DNA of 64,000 bases from Methylobacterium iners (GTDB lineage Bacteria > Pseudomonadota > Alphaproteobacteria > Rhizobiales > Beijerinckiaceae): NCBI RefSeq assembly GCF_022179305.1, contig NZ_BPQP01000029.1, positions 1 to 64,000 on the forward strand, given 5' to 3'. The notes beneath the pieces are model-generated. The model was not told the origin of the DNA. It did not search any database and was given only the letters and a program-made list of their open reading frames with translations. Each line of letters starts with the position of its first letter. Position 1 is the stretch's first letter. Positions 8,285 to 16,594 of the stretch are shown one piece after another. A program made the translations under genes and the position numbers.

Positions 8285-8611
8285 CTACTGACCACCAAAC
8301 GCCCGCAGAGGGTGACCCGCCTCTGAACGATGAACCATCTGCGCGATCCCCAAATCTTCATCGAGGGCTGCCAAGCGGGGGCCTACCGCAGAGTGGAGGG
8401 ACATCTCGGTGCGGTCCAGCGTCAGGTTGATCCGCTCACACCACTCCGCCTGCGACGCGCCGGCCGCCTGTGCTTCCCTGACAGCTTCGGTGATGATCTC
8501 TCGCATCTCACCGATCAGACCAGGGGTCAGCGGAGGGCGCGTCTTTTCCGCGTAGGCCTCCGCGATGATGGCTCCCAACTCGTCCGCTGATCGGCTCGAT
8601 TGCGCGCTCAT
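8285..8611 (-). CDS. Hypothetical protein, probably co-transcribed with cyclo-ligase
   Basis: A 108-residue soluble helical protein (ADELGAIIAEAYAEKTRPPL, then IGEMREIITEAVREAQAAG). No signal peptide, membrane segment or recognised domain. It ends 45 bases before the cyclo-ligase start and is transcribed in the same direction. The function is not known. Its composition and reading-frame consistency support a real gene. Confidence 0.55.
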   Translation of the reverse strand: MSAQSSRSADELGAIIAEAYAEKTRPPLTPGLIGEMREIITEAVREAQAAGASQAEWCERINLTLDRTEMSLHSAVGPRLAALDEDLGIAQMVHRSEAGHPLRAFGGQ

Positions 8612-8964
8612 CGGTGCTACCTTGATGTGAGAACCATAACGCAGCCAAGCTACAAGTCGGACTCGTTGATCAATGTCCTCCTAATCGGAGCGATTGACAA
8701 TCTGTAGCTTGGAGGAAGCGATCGTGCCGTGGCCTCAGAACCTTCGCTCGGATCACCAAGTTTCGGGTTCAACACAGACCACCTCACAGGCGCTTCATCT
8801 CTGCAACCCAGAGGGGGAAGATCAGAAGCGAACGAGGCGACAAGAGGATTTCACCTCCGACGGCCGAAATAGGATGGCGGCTTGATTGCGGCAGCAATCC
8901 ATCAAACCGAGCGAGGCTCATCCTCCTCTTACCCTGGGGCTGAGACATACGTGAGTAGAGGCGG
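8612..8964. other. Intergenic region without recognisable gene
   Basis: This stretch separates divergent transcription units, the minus-strand gene at 8611 and the glycosyltransferase at 8965. It must hold both promoters. No open frame with convincing coding character, repeat or hairpin was seen. Confidence 0.4.
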
Positions 8965-10257
8965 ATGCGGATTGTCATCCTAAGCTATGGGTCGCGTGGC
9001 GATGTCCAGCCGCAAGTCGCCCTGGCGGTAGGCTTACGTGACGTAGGTCACGATGTGGTTCTCGCAGCGCCCGAGAACCTCCAAGCGTTTGTTGAGGCGG
9101 CTGGCGTGACCTACGCCAAGCTGCCTGGCGACAGCCTTGCCATCCTGCAGTCCGAGAGAGGTCAGCTCTGGCTGAGTTCGGGCAACGTTCGCGCCTTCTT
9201 CAGAGAGGTTGCCGAGATCTCCCTGGAAGTGACACCAAGGATCTACCAGAGCGCGCTGGAGATCTGCGAGGGTGCTGACGCCATCGTCGGCGGGACGTTC
9301 TGCGAGGACATCGCCGTCACGCTCGCCGAGTATTACCGGGTGCGTGCCTGCTTGCTGTACACCTGCCCTCAGGAACCAACTCGATGCTTCCCTAACATCC
9401 TCGTGACACGAACGCGCCTACCATTCGAGTTCCTGAACCTACTGACCTACAAGCTGGTAGCTCGCCTCGGGTGGCGGATCATCGAGCCCTCGCTTACCCC
9501 CTTCCGCGCCAGCCTGTCACTGCCGCCCTGGTCGAGTTCCGTCCTCTCACGGTCCCGATCCACCGGCATTCTCGCCATTCAGATGTGGAGCGAGGTGCTC
9601 GTCCCGCATGCGGGTGATCTACCACCCAATGTGATCACCTCAGGCATTGTGCGCTTGCCGAAGGCAGTACGATCGAGCTTAGGTGAGGGAGCGCCAGCTC
9701 ACCTTCTGGACTGGCTTCCTCGCGGGCCGAAGCCGGTCTACCTCGGCTTTGGCAGCATGCCGATCAGGAACCCGAGCGCGTTCACGCAGATGGCGCTGAC
9801 CGTGGCTGACGAGCTGGTCATTCGTGTTGTCATCTCTGGCGGCTGGGCAGGTCTGGGAGCTGCCCACCACCAGATCACAGATCGGGCCTGCTTCATCCAG
9901 AGTAGCGACCATTCTTGGTTGCTGCCGCACTGTGCTGCGGCCGTCCATCATGGTGGCGCAGGAACCACGGCAGCCAGTCTTGATGCAGGTATTCCGTCTC
10001 TGATCTGCTCCGTGTTTGCGGATCAGCCCTTCTGGGGACATCGCGTGGAGCAGCTGGGCATCGGCGCCCACATTCCCTTTGCCAAGCTTGATGCCAAACG
10101 ATTGAAAGAGGGGCTGCGCCGAGTGATGGCCGAGCCGATCCAAGCCAGGGCTGCAGCGCTTGTGGCCCAGGTTCGTGCAGAGGATGGCAACCGCGTGGCT
10201 CTGGACGCTCTCAAACACTGGCTGGAGGCGCCTGCTACGCTGCCAAGGTTGCCGTAG
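8965..10257 (+). CDS. Glycosyltransferase, UGT/GT1-like
   Basis: A 430-residue GT-B glycosyltransferase. The N terminus MRIVILSYGSRGDVQPQVAL is the Gly-rich loop and GDVQP motif typical of sterol/glycopeptide/flavonoid-type glucosyltransferases. The C-terminal nucleotide-sugar site shows VYLGFGSMP and AAVHHGGAGTTAASLDAGIP near residues 265 and 325, then FADQPFWGHRVEQLG. It moves a sugar from a nucleotide donor to a small lipophilic acceptor. The acceptor is unknown (sterols, carotenoids and hopanoids are all possible). It is soluble or membrane-associated and has no visible operon partner. Confidence 0.85.
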   Translation: MRIVILSYGSRGDVQPQVALAVGLRDVGHDVVLAAPENLQAFVEAAGVTYAKLPGDSLAILQSERGQLWLSSGNVRAFFREVAEISLEVTPRIYQSALEICEGADAIVGGTFCEDIAVTLAEYYRVRACLLYTCPQEPTRCFPNILVTRTRLPFEFLNLLTYKLVARLGWRIIEPSLTPFRASLSLPPWSSSVLSRSRSTGILAIQMWSEVLVPHAGDLPPNVITSGIVRLPKAVRSSLGEGAPAHLLDWLPRGPKPVYLGFGSMPIRNPSAFTQMALTVADELVIRVVISGGWAGLGAAHHQITDRACFIQSSDHSWLLPHCAAAVHHGGAGTTAASLDAGIPSLICSVFADQPFWGHRVEQLGIGAHIPFAKLDAKRLKEGLRRVMAEPIQARAAALVAQVRAEDGNRVALDALKHWLEAPATLPRLP

Positions 10258-10289
10258 TAGCGGAGTGTGAGGGTGAGTTATGATGGTGG

Positions 10290-10646
10290 TCAGCGAGCGA
10301 GCCACATGGCTAGACCAAAAAAGGCTGGGAAGGCGATCAACACGCCAATTGACGCCGGCACGAGCCACTTCGACCTCTCATGCACGTTGGCGGCTTTCTG
10401 CACGCGCTCTGATGCAGCCTCGTTGGTACGGGCGAGCTTCACGTCCTGCGGTGTGGGCGGCGTGCCGCCAGTCTCCTCGCAGGTGCCAAGGGGGGCTGCG
10501 CCGACATCGCCATGGGGGATCTTGTCGCCCGTGCGTCCGCTGTCGATGTCTGCCTTCAGCATCGCTGATGTGGGCTGGTCTGAGTCGGGTGGCTGACCGA
10601 AGTCGAGGTGGGCAGGTGTCGGCGGTGTCTCGGATCGAAGCGACAT
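10290..10646 (-). CDS. Small single-pass membrane protein
   Basis: A 118-residue protein with a long hydrophilic Pro/Asp-rich N-terminal region and one C-terminal membrane segment (WLVPASIGVLIAFPAFFGLA), giving a tail-anchored layout. The motif GAAPLGTCEETGG recurs, to my recollection, in methylobacterial small proteins, but no function is known. The ATG at 10646 starts the conserved part. Confidence 0.55.
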   Translation of the reverse strand: MSLRSETPPTPAHLDFGQPPDSDQPTSAMLKADIDSGRTGDKIPHGDVGAAPLGTCEETGGTPPTPQDVKLARTNEAASERVQKAANVHERSKWLVPASIGVLIAFPAFFGLAMWLAR

Positions 10647-10850
10647 GTGAAAGCCCTGGACCATGAGGTGGGGCAACGCATGTGCACTGTGGTTGGCGGC
10701 TGACAGCGATGTCGCGGGTTGCAGGACAGAGAAGCTCAGCTACCAGCTGAACCATCGGCACCAAGGTCAAATGCCTCAGCTCTGCACGCCACCCTTTGCC
10801 TCTGATCTGAGGTGATAAGGCTGACCTCTGGGGGTCCTGAGCCATCGCGA

Positions 10851-11882
10851 TCAGCGGCTCAGCCCCCAGGAGCTTGCGATTGAGGTGGCCGCGCACACGC
10901 CCACGTCCTCGAAGCTTCTCCCAAGCCGACCACATCCTGAGCCGGGGCTAACGGGGAGCGCATGGCCCAATCCCGCCACCTCGTTCGTCTCGACCCTGAC
11001 CCGGCCCTGCGCATCCTGGTACGTCCGGTGCCGGTGTGTCGGTGGCGACCCGAGCAGGCTCTCCTCGTCGCTGGTCTGGTCAACACCGTGCGCGGCAGTC
11101 CACTGCTTCATCAACTCCGCAAGGTTTGCCGGATCGACCCTTCCATCCTGATCCCCTTGCCAGAGTGAGACCCTTGGCCAAACGGCAGGGCGCCTTCCCC
11201 CAGCCTCGGCCAGGCGTTCACGCCACTCTTCCGGTGTTCGCGAAGCGACGGTCAGCCGGCCGGGGAAGCCATCAGGCGTGATCCCACACCGGACCGTCGC
11301 CCAGGCACCCTCGCCGTACCAGAGGTCCGTCCAGTACCGCTGCCAAGCCAAGGCGATGCTGCCGCTTGTACTGGCGCAGCCATAGGGCAGGCCCGCGATG
11401 ATCGCACCGGCCTGAAACACCTCTGGATAGGCAGCGAGCATCACGGCCGTCATCCCACCGCCCGCAGACAGACCCGTGACGAAGATGCGTCCGGGATCGA
11501 TGCCGTGGCTTGCCTTCATCTCCTCGATCATCGCCCGGATCGAAGCCGCTTCACCTCGATCCCGCCGATTGTGACCGCTCGAGAAGAACCGGAAGCAGCG
11601 GTCGCGGTGGTTTGCTTCCTGCTGCTCAGGGAGGAGCAGAGCAAACTGCAACGCATCAGCGCTTGCGGTCCAACCGCTCTCGTCGTCGAAGCTCTCGGCG
11701 CTTTGCTTGCACCCGTGCAGGGCCACGACGAGCGGCGCGCCCGCGGGCAAGCTATCGGGCACGTACTTGTACATGCGCAAGTGGCCGGGGTTCGCTCGCG
11801 GGCTGGTAGCCTGGACCGTCTCGGCAGCGTGCGCTGCTGACACCACACAGCCGGTCAAGGCACACGTAGCCAGCAATCGCAT
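10851..11882 (-). CDS. PHB depolymerase-family esterase, secreted
   Basis: About 343 residues. The protein starts with a signal peptide (MRLLATCALTGCVVSAAHA) and follows the extracellular PHB depolymerase/feruloyl-esterase family (esterase family CE1-like): LVVALHGCKQSAESFD (oxyanion region), FVTGLSAGGGMTAVML (nucleophile serine in GLSAG, near residue 136), WQGDQDGRVDP (Asp) and GLGHALPV (His). The likely role is hydrolysis of polyester or ester-linked substrate outside the cytoplasm. An ATG at 11975 would lengthen the N terminus by 31 residues, and the start is uncertain. The C terminus is unusually Cys- and Ser-rich. Confidence 0.8.
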   Translation of the reverse strand: MRLLATCALTGCVVSAAHAAETVQATSPRANPGHLRMYKYVPDSLPAGAPLVVALHGCKQSAESFDDESGWTASADALQFALLLPEQQEANHRDRCFRFFSSGHNRRDRGEAASIRAMIEEMKASHGIDPGRIFVTGLSAGGGMTAVMLAAYPEVFQAGAIIAGLPYGCASTSGSIALAWQRYWTDLWYGEGAWATVRCGITPDGFPGRLTVASRTPEEWRERLAEAGGRRPAVWPRVSLWQGDQDGRVDPANLAELMKQWTAAHGVDQTSDEESLLGSPPTHRHRTYQDAQGRVRVETNEVAGLGHALPVSPGSGCGRLGRSFEDVGVCAATSIASSWGLSR

Positions 11883-12287
11883 GACTTGGTTCGTGCACTG
11901 CGAGGCCCGACTGAGCAGGCACAGGCGCAAGCCCCAAGCTAACATCGATCTGGCTGATCCTGCTTGAGTGCCCATGCGTGTGGGTCAACCTGAACAGCGG
12001 CAGCAAGATCTACCATGTACCCGCTGCCAAGCTCAAACCTTCTCGTCTCAGGATCAGCCACGCAGCTGTTATTCGCCGACCGAGGTCGTCGAAGATTGGA
12101 TTAGCATGACGGTGTTCGCCTACCTTCTATCGCACCTTGTCGCGGAGCTCATGGATCGACTTACAGCGGTGTTGCTGTTTAGATTCTGGTGAATAGCGCT
12201 GCTCTCCACGGCAAAAAGTTCGCCACAAGCTTGCATTGATGTAGGTTTTCATAGATTGCAGCCTCACGAATCACGAAGAGGCGCTCC
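11883..12287. other. Intergenic region between divergent genes
   Basis: This stretch holds the promoters of the esterase (minus) and the MucR-like gene (plus). A 28-codon frame at 12107 (MTVFAYLLSHLVAELMDRL) is too short and lacks a ribosome site, so it is not called. No repeats seen. Confidence 0.35.
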
Positions 12288-12854
12288 ATGTCAGACAACG
12301 TAGAAGCTCAATCCATCGATCAGGCAGGCCAAACCAATCCCGTTGAACTAACGGCCGAGATTGTTTGCGCATTCGTGTCCAACAACTCGGTTCCGGCCTC
12401 TGGCTTGGCAGATTTGCTCCAGTCCGTGCATCAGGCTGTGGTTGGCCTGGGCCAACCCTCCGCTACTGCTCAGAACGAAGTGGCGAAGGCCACGCCAGCC
12501 CAGATCAAGAAGTCGATCACCGACGAAGGCCTGATCAGCTTTGAGGATGGCAAGGCCTACAAGACGCTCAAGCGTCATCTCACGATCCGCGGCCTGACGC
12601 CGGAAACCTACCGGGCCAAGTATGGCCTGCCTGCTGATTACCCGATGACGTCGGCCGCCTACTCGGCGCAGCGGTCTGCTCTTGCGCGCACTCTGGGACT
12701 TGGGCAGCAGCGGCGGAACGCTCAACCGAAGGCGGCGGAGGTTGCCGAGACCATCGAGGGAGCGCCTAAGGCACGTCGCGGTCGACCAGCCTCCGCATCA
12801 ACGTCGAAGGCACGTGGCGGCAAGAAGGCCGAAGTCGCGGTTGCCGCTGAGTGA
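12288..12854 (+). CDS. MucR/Ros-family regulator lacking the zinc cysteine
   Basis: A 188-residue protein. The N-terminal VELTAEIVCAFVSNNSVPA is the oligomerisation region of MucR. The central block SFEDGKAYKTLKRHLTIRGLTPETYRAKYGLPADYPM matches the Ros/MucR DNA-binding domain (TLKRHL, then GLPADYPM). In classical members a Cys precedes the EDGK motif and helps bind zinc; here that position is Ser (LISFEDGK), so the fold is probably zinc-free, as is known for some Ros homologues. A basic Ala/Arg/Lys C-terminal tail (ARRGRPASAS) may add nonspecific DNA contact. It probably acts as an H-NS-like silencer of AT-rich DNA, a role established for MucR. A terminator follows. Confidence 0.85.
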   Translation: MSDNVEAQSIDQAGQTNPVELTAEIVCAFVSNNSVPASGLADLLQSVHQAVVGLGQPSATAQNEVAKATPAQIKKSITDEGLISFEDGKAYKTLKRHLTIRGLTPETYRAKYGLPADYPMTSAAYSAQRSALARTLGLGQQRRNAQPKAAEVAETIEGAPKARRGRPASASTSKARGGKKAEVAVAAE

Positions 12855-12887
12855 GGCAAGCAACGCCAAGCTGATCAGGAAGCATAC

Positions 12888-12923
12888 GAGCAGTCGAGCT
12901 TAACGGCTCGGCTGCTCATTTTT
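12888..12923 (+). terminator. Terminator after MucR-like gene
   Basis: The arms GAGCAGTCGAGC (12888-12899) and GCTCGGCTGCTC (12906-12917) pair, with one G:U, into a 12-bp stem followed by ATTTTTG. Confidence 0.75.
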
Positions 12924-13018
12924 GTTCAGGATAGACCTGTTACATTGATGGGTCTTTTGACTTACCGAGTGCAGGTGCGCGACATCACAGGGTGATATGC
13001 CCCTGACTCCTAGTCTGG

Positions 13019-13171
13019 TTACGACTGCTCGCGCCACCTTACCAAGCGGTGATATGTATGCATCTGCTTTTCACCCTCAGCTTCTAAGATCTCGAGAGAC
13101 CGATAGCGAAGCCTCGCATCGCTATCACGCAGGATGCATCGGCCGCTGAGCACTACCGCAGGTGACGGCAT
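13019..13171 (-). CDS. Small basic protein, 50 residues
   Basis: An open frame from the ATG at 13171 gives MPSPAVVLSGRCILRDSDAR continuing to HRLVRWREQS. It is strongly basic and looks helical, with no Cys pair or signal. It lies in what is otherwise a 470-base gap between the MucR-like gene and the next + strand gene. Coding character is plausible (ordered polar/hydrophobic pattern) but no family was recognised, so it is a candidate only. Confidence 0.35.
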   Translation of the reverse strand: MPSPAVVLSGRCILRDSDARLRYRSLEILEAEGEKQMHTYHRLVRWREQS

Positions 13172-13331
13172 CGCACGTGGGCTAGAGAGCGGGACGAACG
13201 AAGCCGCAGCATCTCAGCGACCTGTCATGCTCTGCCGCTGCATCTCCATCATAGATCCGCGCTGTGGCTCATCCTGCCGAGCGGCTGCACGACCTCTCGT
13301 CGGGTGCCACCTGCCTCAGCTACGCAAAGGT

Positions 13332-13553
13332 ATGATGTTCCCGCATCCCTTTGTCCTCGATATCCGGCCCGTTCCGTACCTTCCGGGGCGCTTTACCTAC
13401 TCGATCAGGCAACCAGGCGCACCCAGGGTGCACTCCCTTCATACCTTCAGCAGCTTCGATGAGGCGCGCAAAGCTGGCAAGGCGGCCCTTCATCAGATGA
13501 TTGCGCAGTGGACCAAGCTCCAGATTGAGCCAGCCAGCCCGAGCTTTTGGTGA
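13332..13553 (+). CDS. Small conserved-type hypothetical protein
   Basis: A 73-residue protein starting at the ATG at 13332 after AAAGG. The pattern FVLDIRPVPYLPGRFTYSIR then FDEARKAGKAALHQMIAQW is a short beta sheet followed by a helix, as seen in many small methylobacterial proteins that begin with a DIRPV-type strand. The longer open frame starting at 13134 has no coding character. Function unknown. Confidence 0.6.
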   Translation: MMFPHPFVLDIRPVPYLPGRFTYSIRQPGAPRVHSLHTFSSFDEARKAGKAALHQMIAQWTKLQIEPASPSFW

Positions 13554-13804
13554 GCTCAGAGCAATCTAGGTTGAATTACGCAGCCCTTGTCAGCGTCGAC
13601 GGGACAGCGGAAACCTCGCTCGTAGTGACGGCCAAAGGACCGCCCCAGCTGCAGGCCGCTGATATGTTGTCGCGAGCCGAGGCTGCAACGAAGGACGTCG
13701 GGCAACTTCTAATGCGCCAAGCAGGTCGTCGCTACGGTCCTGCAAGCGTAGCGTTATAAACCCCGCAAACCGGTTTTGTAGACGTCCAGTCTGGTAGAAC
13801 TGCT

Positions 13805-14008
13805 TTACTGGACTAGAGCACTGACGAGCGAGAGAACGCTGACGAGAGCTACGCAGGCACTGAACTGCACAGCACGGATGCCTACAGAGGAGAGGCGGAG
13901 ATTGTCGTTGGCTGCGCGGGGGCGTGAACGCAGCAGGTAACGGTCAAGATTGGGCTCAGGCAGCTCAACCCACAGTTCCTCAGCTTGGCGCGCCCTGGCG
14001 GTGTACAT
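13805..14008 (-). CDS. Small membrane protein with AANDN motif
   Basis: A 67-residue protein starting at the ATG at 14008. It carries the RPRAANDNLRL element (AANDN is frequent in short alphaproteobacterial proteins) and a C-terminal membrane segment (VQFSACVALVSVLSLVSALV), giving a tail anchor. The frame is open upstream to 14161, but that part looks non-coding. No function is known. Confidence 0.45.
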   Translation of the reverse strand: MYTARARQAEELWVELPEPNLDRYLLRSRPRAANDNLRLSSVGIRAVQFSACVALVSVLSLVSALVQ

Positions 14009-14230
14009 GCAGCGTTTCCACGTTTGTCTGACGAAGACGGCCGATGCTTGTTGTTCAAGCTTGAGCGGAGCCGTTCTGCAGCATCTCTGTTGCGGCGCAT
14101 TAAGCAGGTTCTTCAGCGCCTGTCCATGCAAAATAAAGCGCGGCAGTTTGTCAGCAGGCACTATCGTGCACTGAGCGGGGGCCTCAGCTCGATATCAGCC
14201 CTACGCATGCGTCTGACGTATGGCTGGCAT

Positions 14231-14249
14231 TTGGCATCTGGTATGCCAA
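14231..14249. promoter_or_regulatory. Palindrome upstream of small membrane protein gene
   Basis: The arms TTGGCAT (14231-14237) and ATGCCAA (14243-14249) flank a 5-base spacer. The site lies 50 bases upstream of the ATG at 14299, which would suit a dimeric repressor or activator. It could also be a weak hairpin. No binding protein can be named. Confidence 0.4.
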
Positions 14250-14298
14250 TCAGCGTCGTGCGGTGCCATAAATGCTGCAACGCAACCAACCCCGCGAG

Positions 14299-14523
14299 AT
14301 GCCTGCCATGATCACCCTGCTTCTCACCCTCGCTGCTGCTGGTGCTGCCAACGTTGCACTGGTTGCCTTCTTGGCTGACCGTGTGGGCTCGAAGGCCGGC
14401 ACTGCCGTGTCCGCTGGCGAGTTCGTCGCCCTTGCTCCGACTGCTCCCGCTGCGAGCAAGGTGAGCGCCGTCAAGGTTGGCAACCAGAACGTTCCCGCCG
14501 GCGCTTTGAAGCGCGCCGCCTGA
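14299..14523 (+). CDS. Small single-pass membrane protein
   Basis: A 74-residue protein with an N-terminal membrane segment (MITLLLTLAAAGAANVALVA), a short basic loop (LADRVGSK) and an Ala/Val-rich tail. The segment could also be an uncleaved signal. Starts at 14299 or at 14308 are both possible. Strong codon bias and a textbook terminator directly downstream argue for a well-expressed gene. Function unknown. Confidence 0.65.
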   Translation: MPAMITLLLTLAAAGAANVALVAFLADRVGSKAGTAVSAGEFVALAPTAPAASKVSAVKVGNQNVPAGALKRAA

Positions 14524-14550
14524 TCTGCTGATCATACCTTACGAACTGAG

Positions 14551-14580
14551 CCCGCCCGGCCCACGCCGCGGCGGGTTTTT
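14551..14580 (+). terminator. Rho-independent terminator
   Basis: CCCGCC (14551-14556) pairs with GGCGGG (14570-14575) and is followed by TTTTT. It sits 28 bases after the small membrane protein gene. Confidence 0.85.
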
Positions 14581-14871
14581 GCTGTTCCGGTACGGTCGAG
14601 CGCAGCTATCCGAAGCGGTAACTCTACATATGAACTGCAACGTGAGTGCCCCAGAGAACGATCCCGCTTACGCCCAAGGTTAGATGTTCACTGTATAGTC
14701 AGAGTGGCTGGTCTACCAAGGCTCTCGGGCTGCGGATGCGGCATGATCCTGCTGCTACGCAGTGTGACACGCTGGGGGCAGCGCCTCCCGTGCAGCTACA
14801 AGCTCGACCGTAGGGTTGTGTCTCAACACGACAGCACAGCCTGCTCTGCGGAAGGTTAGGGATAGAGGGAC

Positions 14872-15576
14872 ATGCTGGTAGCAGGTGGACTTGGTTCGCC
14901 GCAGACGGACCTACCGAATGCAACGGAGTGGGGCACGCTACCTGCGGCGGTACGCGACCATCTCGGTGTGCAACTGCAGGCTGCCTACGGCGTGCTGAGC
15001 CAGGCTGAGCTGCCGCAACGTCTGCTCGACCTGATCGCGCAACTCGACAGCGCACTGGGCTTGCAGAGCCGGGCGGATGCGGAAGCCTTCCGCCAGGGCC
15101 TGACTGGGGCTCTTCCAGGTCTGCGGGCCTTTGCGCTGTCGCTCGTCGCCAACGAGGCACGTGCGGACGATCTAGTTCAGAACACGGTGCTGAAGGCGTG
15201 GGCGGCGCAGGATCGCTTCGCGCCGGGCACGAACCTGATGGCGTGGCTGTGCACAATCATGCGCAACGAGTTCTACAGCGAGTGCCGTAAGCGCAAGCGC
15301 GAGGTCGAGGATGCGGATGGCATCTACGCCGGTACGCTGGTTGCTCTGACAGACCAGGAGCATGGGGTGGAGTTGCAGCAGGTCTGGGCAGTACTTGGCA
15401 AGCTGCCGCCGTTGATGCGCGAGGCTTTGCTGCTGGTGGGAGCACAGGGCCTGACCTACGAGGCGGCGGCCCAGGTGATGGGCTGCCAGGTTGGCACAGC
15501 CAAGAGCCGGGTGAGCCGTGCGCGAGCGTTGCTGGCGGAATCACTGGGTGTGCCAAGCCGCCGGATGTCAAGGTAA
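14872..15576 (+). CDS. ECF sigma factor with N-terminal NepR-like anti-sigma domain
   Basis: A 234-residue protein. Residues about 30-59 (HLGVQLQAAYGVL followed by LPQRLLDLIAQLDSAL) match the NepR pattern LGxxLRxxY...PxRxLDLLxxLD, the alphaproteobacterial anti-sigma factor of the general stress response. Residues about 68-140 are sigma region 2 (LRAFALSLVANEARADDLVQ then AWLCTIMRNEFYSECRKRK). Residues about 165-225 are region 4 (LPPLMREALLLVGAQGLTYE followed by AAAQVMGC and GTAKSRVSRAR). Normally NepR binds EcfG in trans until PhyR titrates it. Here both are one chain, which suggests a self-inhibited sigma factor controlled by a PhyR-like partner. No phyR gene is nearby. RNA polymerase binding residues appear intact. 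Confidence 0.85.
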   Translation: MLVAGGLGSPQTDLPNATEWGTLPAAVRDHLGVQLQAAYGVLSQAELPQRLLDLIAQLDSALGLQSRADAEAFRQGLTGALPGLRAFALSLVANEARADDLVQNTVLKAWAAQDRFAPGTNLMAWLCTIMRNEFYSECRKRKREVEDADGIYAGTLVALTDQEHGVELQQVWAVLGKLPPLMREALLLVGAQGLTYEAAAQVMGCQVGTAKSRVSRARALLAESLGVPSRRMSR

Positions 15577-15590
15577 GGCAGGCGGGGCCG

Positions 15591-15770
15591 TCAGCCCGTC
15601 AGGGCCCACGCAGTTCCATATGCACGGCTGCGCCATGCATCTCGGTCGCTCTCAGCCAGCGAGAGCTGGATGCGCAGCGCCCTGATCTGGGCCTGGAGCT
15701 CTCCTGCATCGATGGCTAGCTCGACGCACGGGGCCTGCGCCTCGGCGAGCTCTCGCTCAGAGAAAGCCAC
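15591..15770 (-). CDS. Small coiled-coil-like protein
   Basis: A 59-residue frame starting with GTG at 15770 and reading AFSERELAEAQAPCVELAID then LQAQIRALRIQLSLAESDRD. The heptad-like spacing of Leu, Ile and Ala suggests a coiled coil. It converges on the sigma factor gene, ending 14 bases beyond its stop. Ribosome site weak. No family recognised. Confidence 0.4.
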   Translation of the reverse strand: MAFSERELAEAQAPCVELAIDAGELQAQIRALRIQLSLAESDRDAWRSRAYGTAWALTG

Positions 15771-15961
15771 TTCCGCTGCAATCCCCTGAAGTATTAACCC
15801 AAAGAAATTGGAACCGCGACGCTCATATTGTCCAGAATGGACTCACGTGGACTGCGAGGCTGACCAGGTTTATATAGGCTCAGACATTTATATTTGCTCT
15901 ACGCTTCGCATTGCCACCGTCGTGAGGATCTTCTGTTTTCTCCAATGTGACTGGTGGAGGG

Positions 15962-16594
15962 TTAATCAGCAAGTACAGAGACCTTGCTGCTCATGCCACC
16001 GGACGCGCCGAAGGTGTAGATCAGGATCTCGCTTGTGGCGATGTTGCGAGTGATGATCGCCTCAGGGCTCAGTTCTTCCAAGTGCATGACAAGGGAGCGC
16101 AAGGAATTGCCGTGGGCAACAATCAAGACCTGCTGCTCCGCCTGGAGGCGCCAAGCGATCTGGCGCTCGTAAAAGGGAACCGTCCTCGCTGCAGTCATGG
16201 CAAGACTCTCACCACCGGGTGGAACTGCCTCGTAGGTTTTGCGCCAGAGGTGGACCTGCTCCGGGCTCCACTGGGTGCAGGCTTCAGCCTTGTTCAAGCC
16301 CGATAACTCGCCGTAGTGCCGTTCATTCAACGCCTCGTCCACCTCAACCGGCAGGTCCGCCAGCGCCAGTTCCTCGAGAATGATTGCCAGCGTACGCTGG
16401 GCACGCCTCAGTTTGCTGGTGAACGCGAGCTCGAAGCGAAGACCAAGCTCTTTCAGCCTGCGTCCTGCTGCCTTTGCTTCTGCAACGCCGCGATCCGTCA
16501 GATCTGGATTGCGAAATCCGGAGAACAGGTTCTGCTCGTTGTCGCTGCTTTGTCCATGCCGCACGAGTACAAGCGTTCTACTCCCTGGTACCAT
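15962..16594 (-). CDS. 2,3-bisphosphoglycerate-dependent phosphoglycerate mutase-like
   Basis: A 210-residue histidine-phosphatase-superfamily protein. LVLVRHGQSSDNEQNLFSGF carries the RHG motif (catalytic His near residue 12) followed by the N and FSGFRNPDLT of dPGM enzymes. ALNERHYGELSG supplies the conserved Glu and Arg-His-Tyr-Gly, VPPGGESL follows, and VLIVAHGNSLRSL holds the second catalytic His. It is shorter than E. coli GpmA (250) but matches alphaproteobacterial GpmA (about 210). The glycolytic role (3-PG to 2-PG) is likely. Its place on an island suggests a paralogue. Confidence 0.8.
   Translation of the reverse strand: MVPGSRTLVLVRHGQSSDNEQNLFSGFRNPDLTDRGVAEAKAAGRRLKELGLRFELAFTSKLRRAQRTLAIILEELALADLPVEVDEALNERHYGELSGLNKAEACTQWSPEQVHLWRKTYEAVPPGGESLAMTAARTVPFYERQIAWRLQAEQQVLIVAHGNSLRSLVMHLEELSPEAIITRNIATSEILIYTFGASGGMSSKVSVLAD

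Noticed and set aside
12107-12193. 28-codon frame (MTVFAYLLSHLVAELM) upstream of the MucR-like gene
   Set aside because: Too short and no ribosome site; could be a leader peptide, but nothing supports it.
13547-13759. 70-residue + strand frame after the DIRPV-type protein
   Set aside because: No ribosome site, start overlaps the previous gene, and the sequence looks random.
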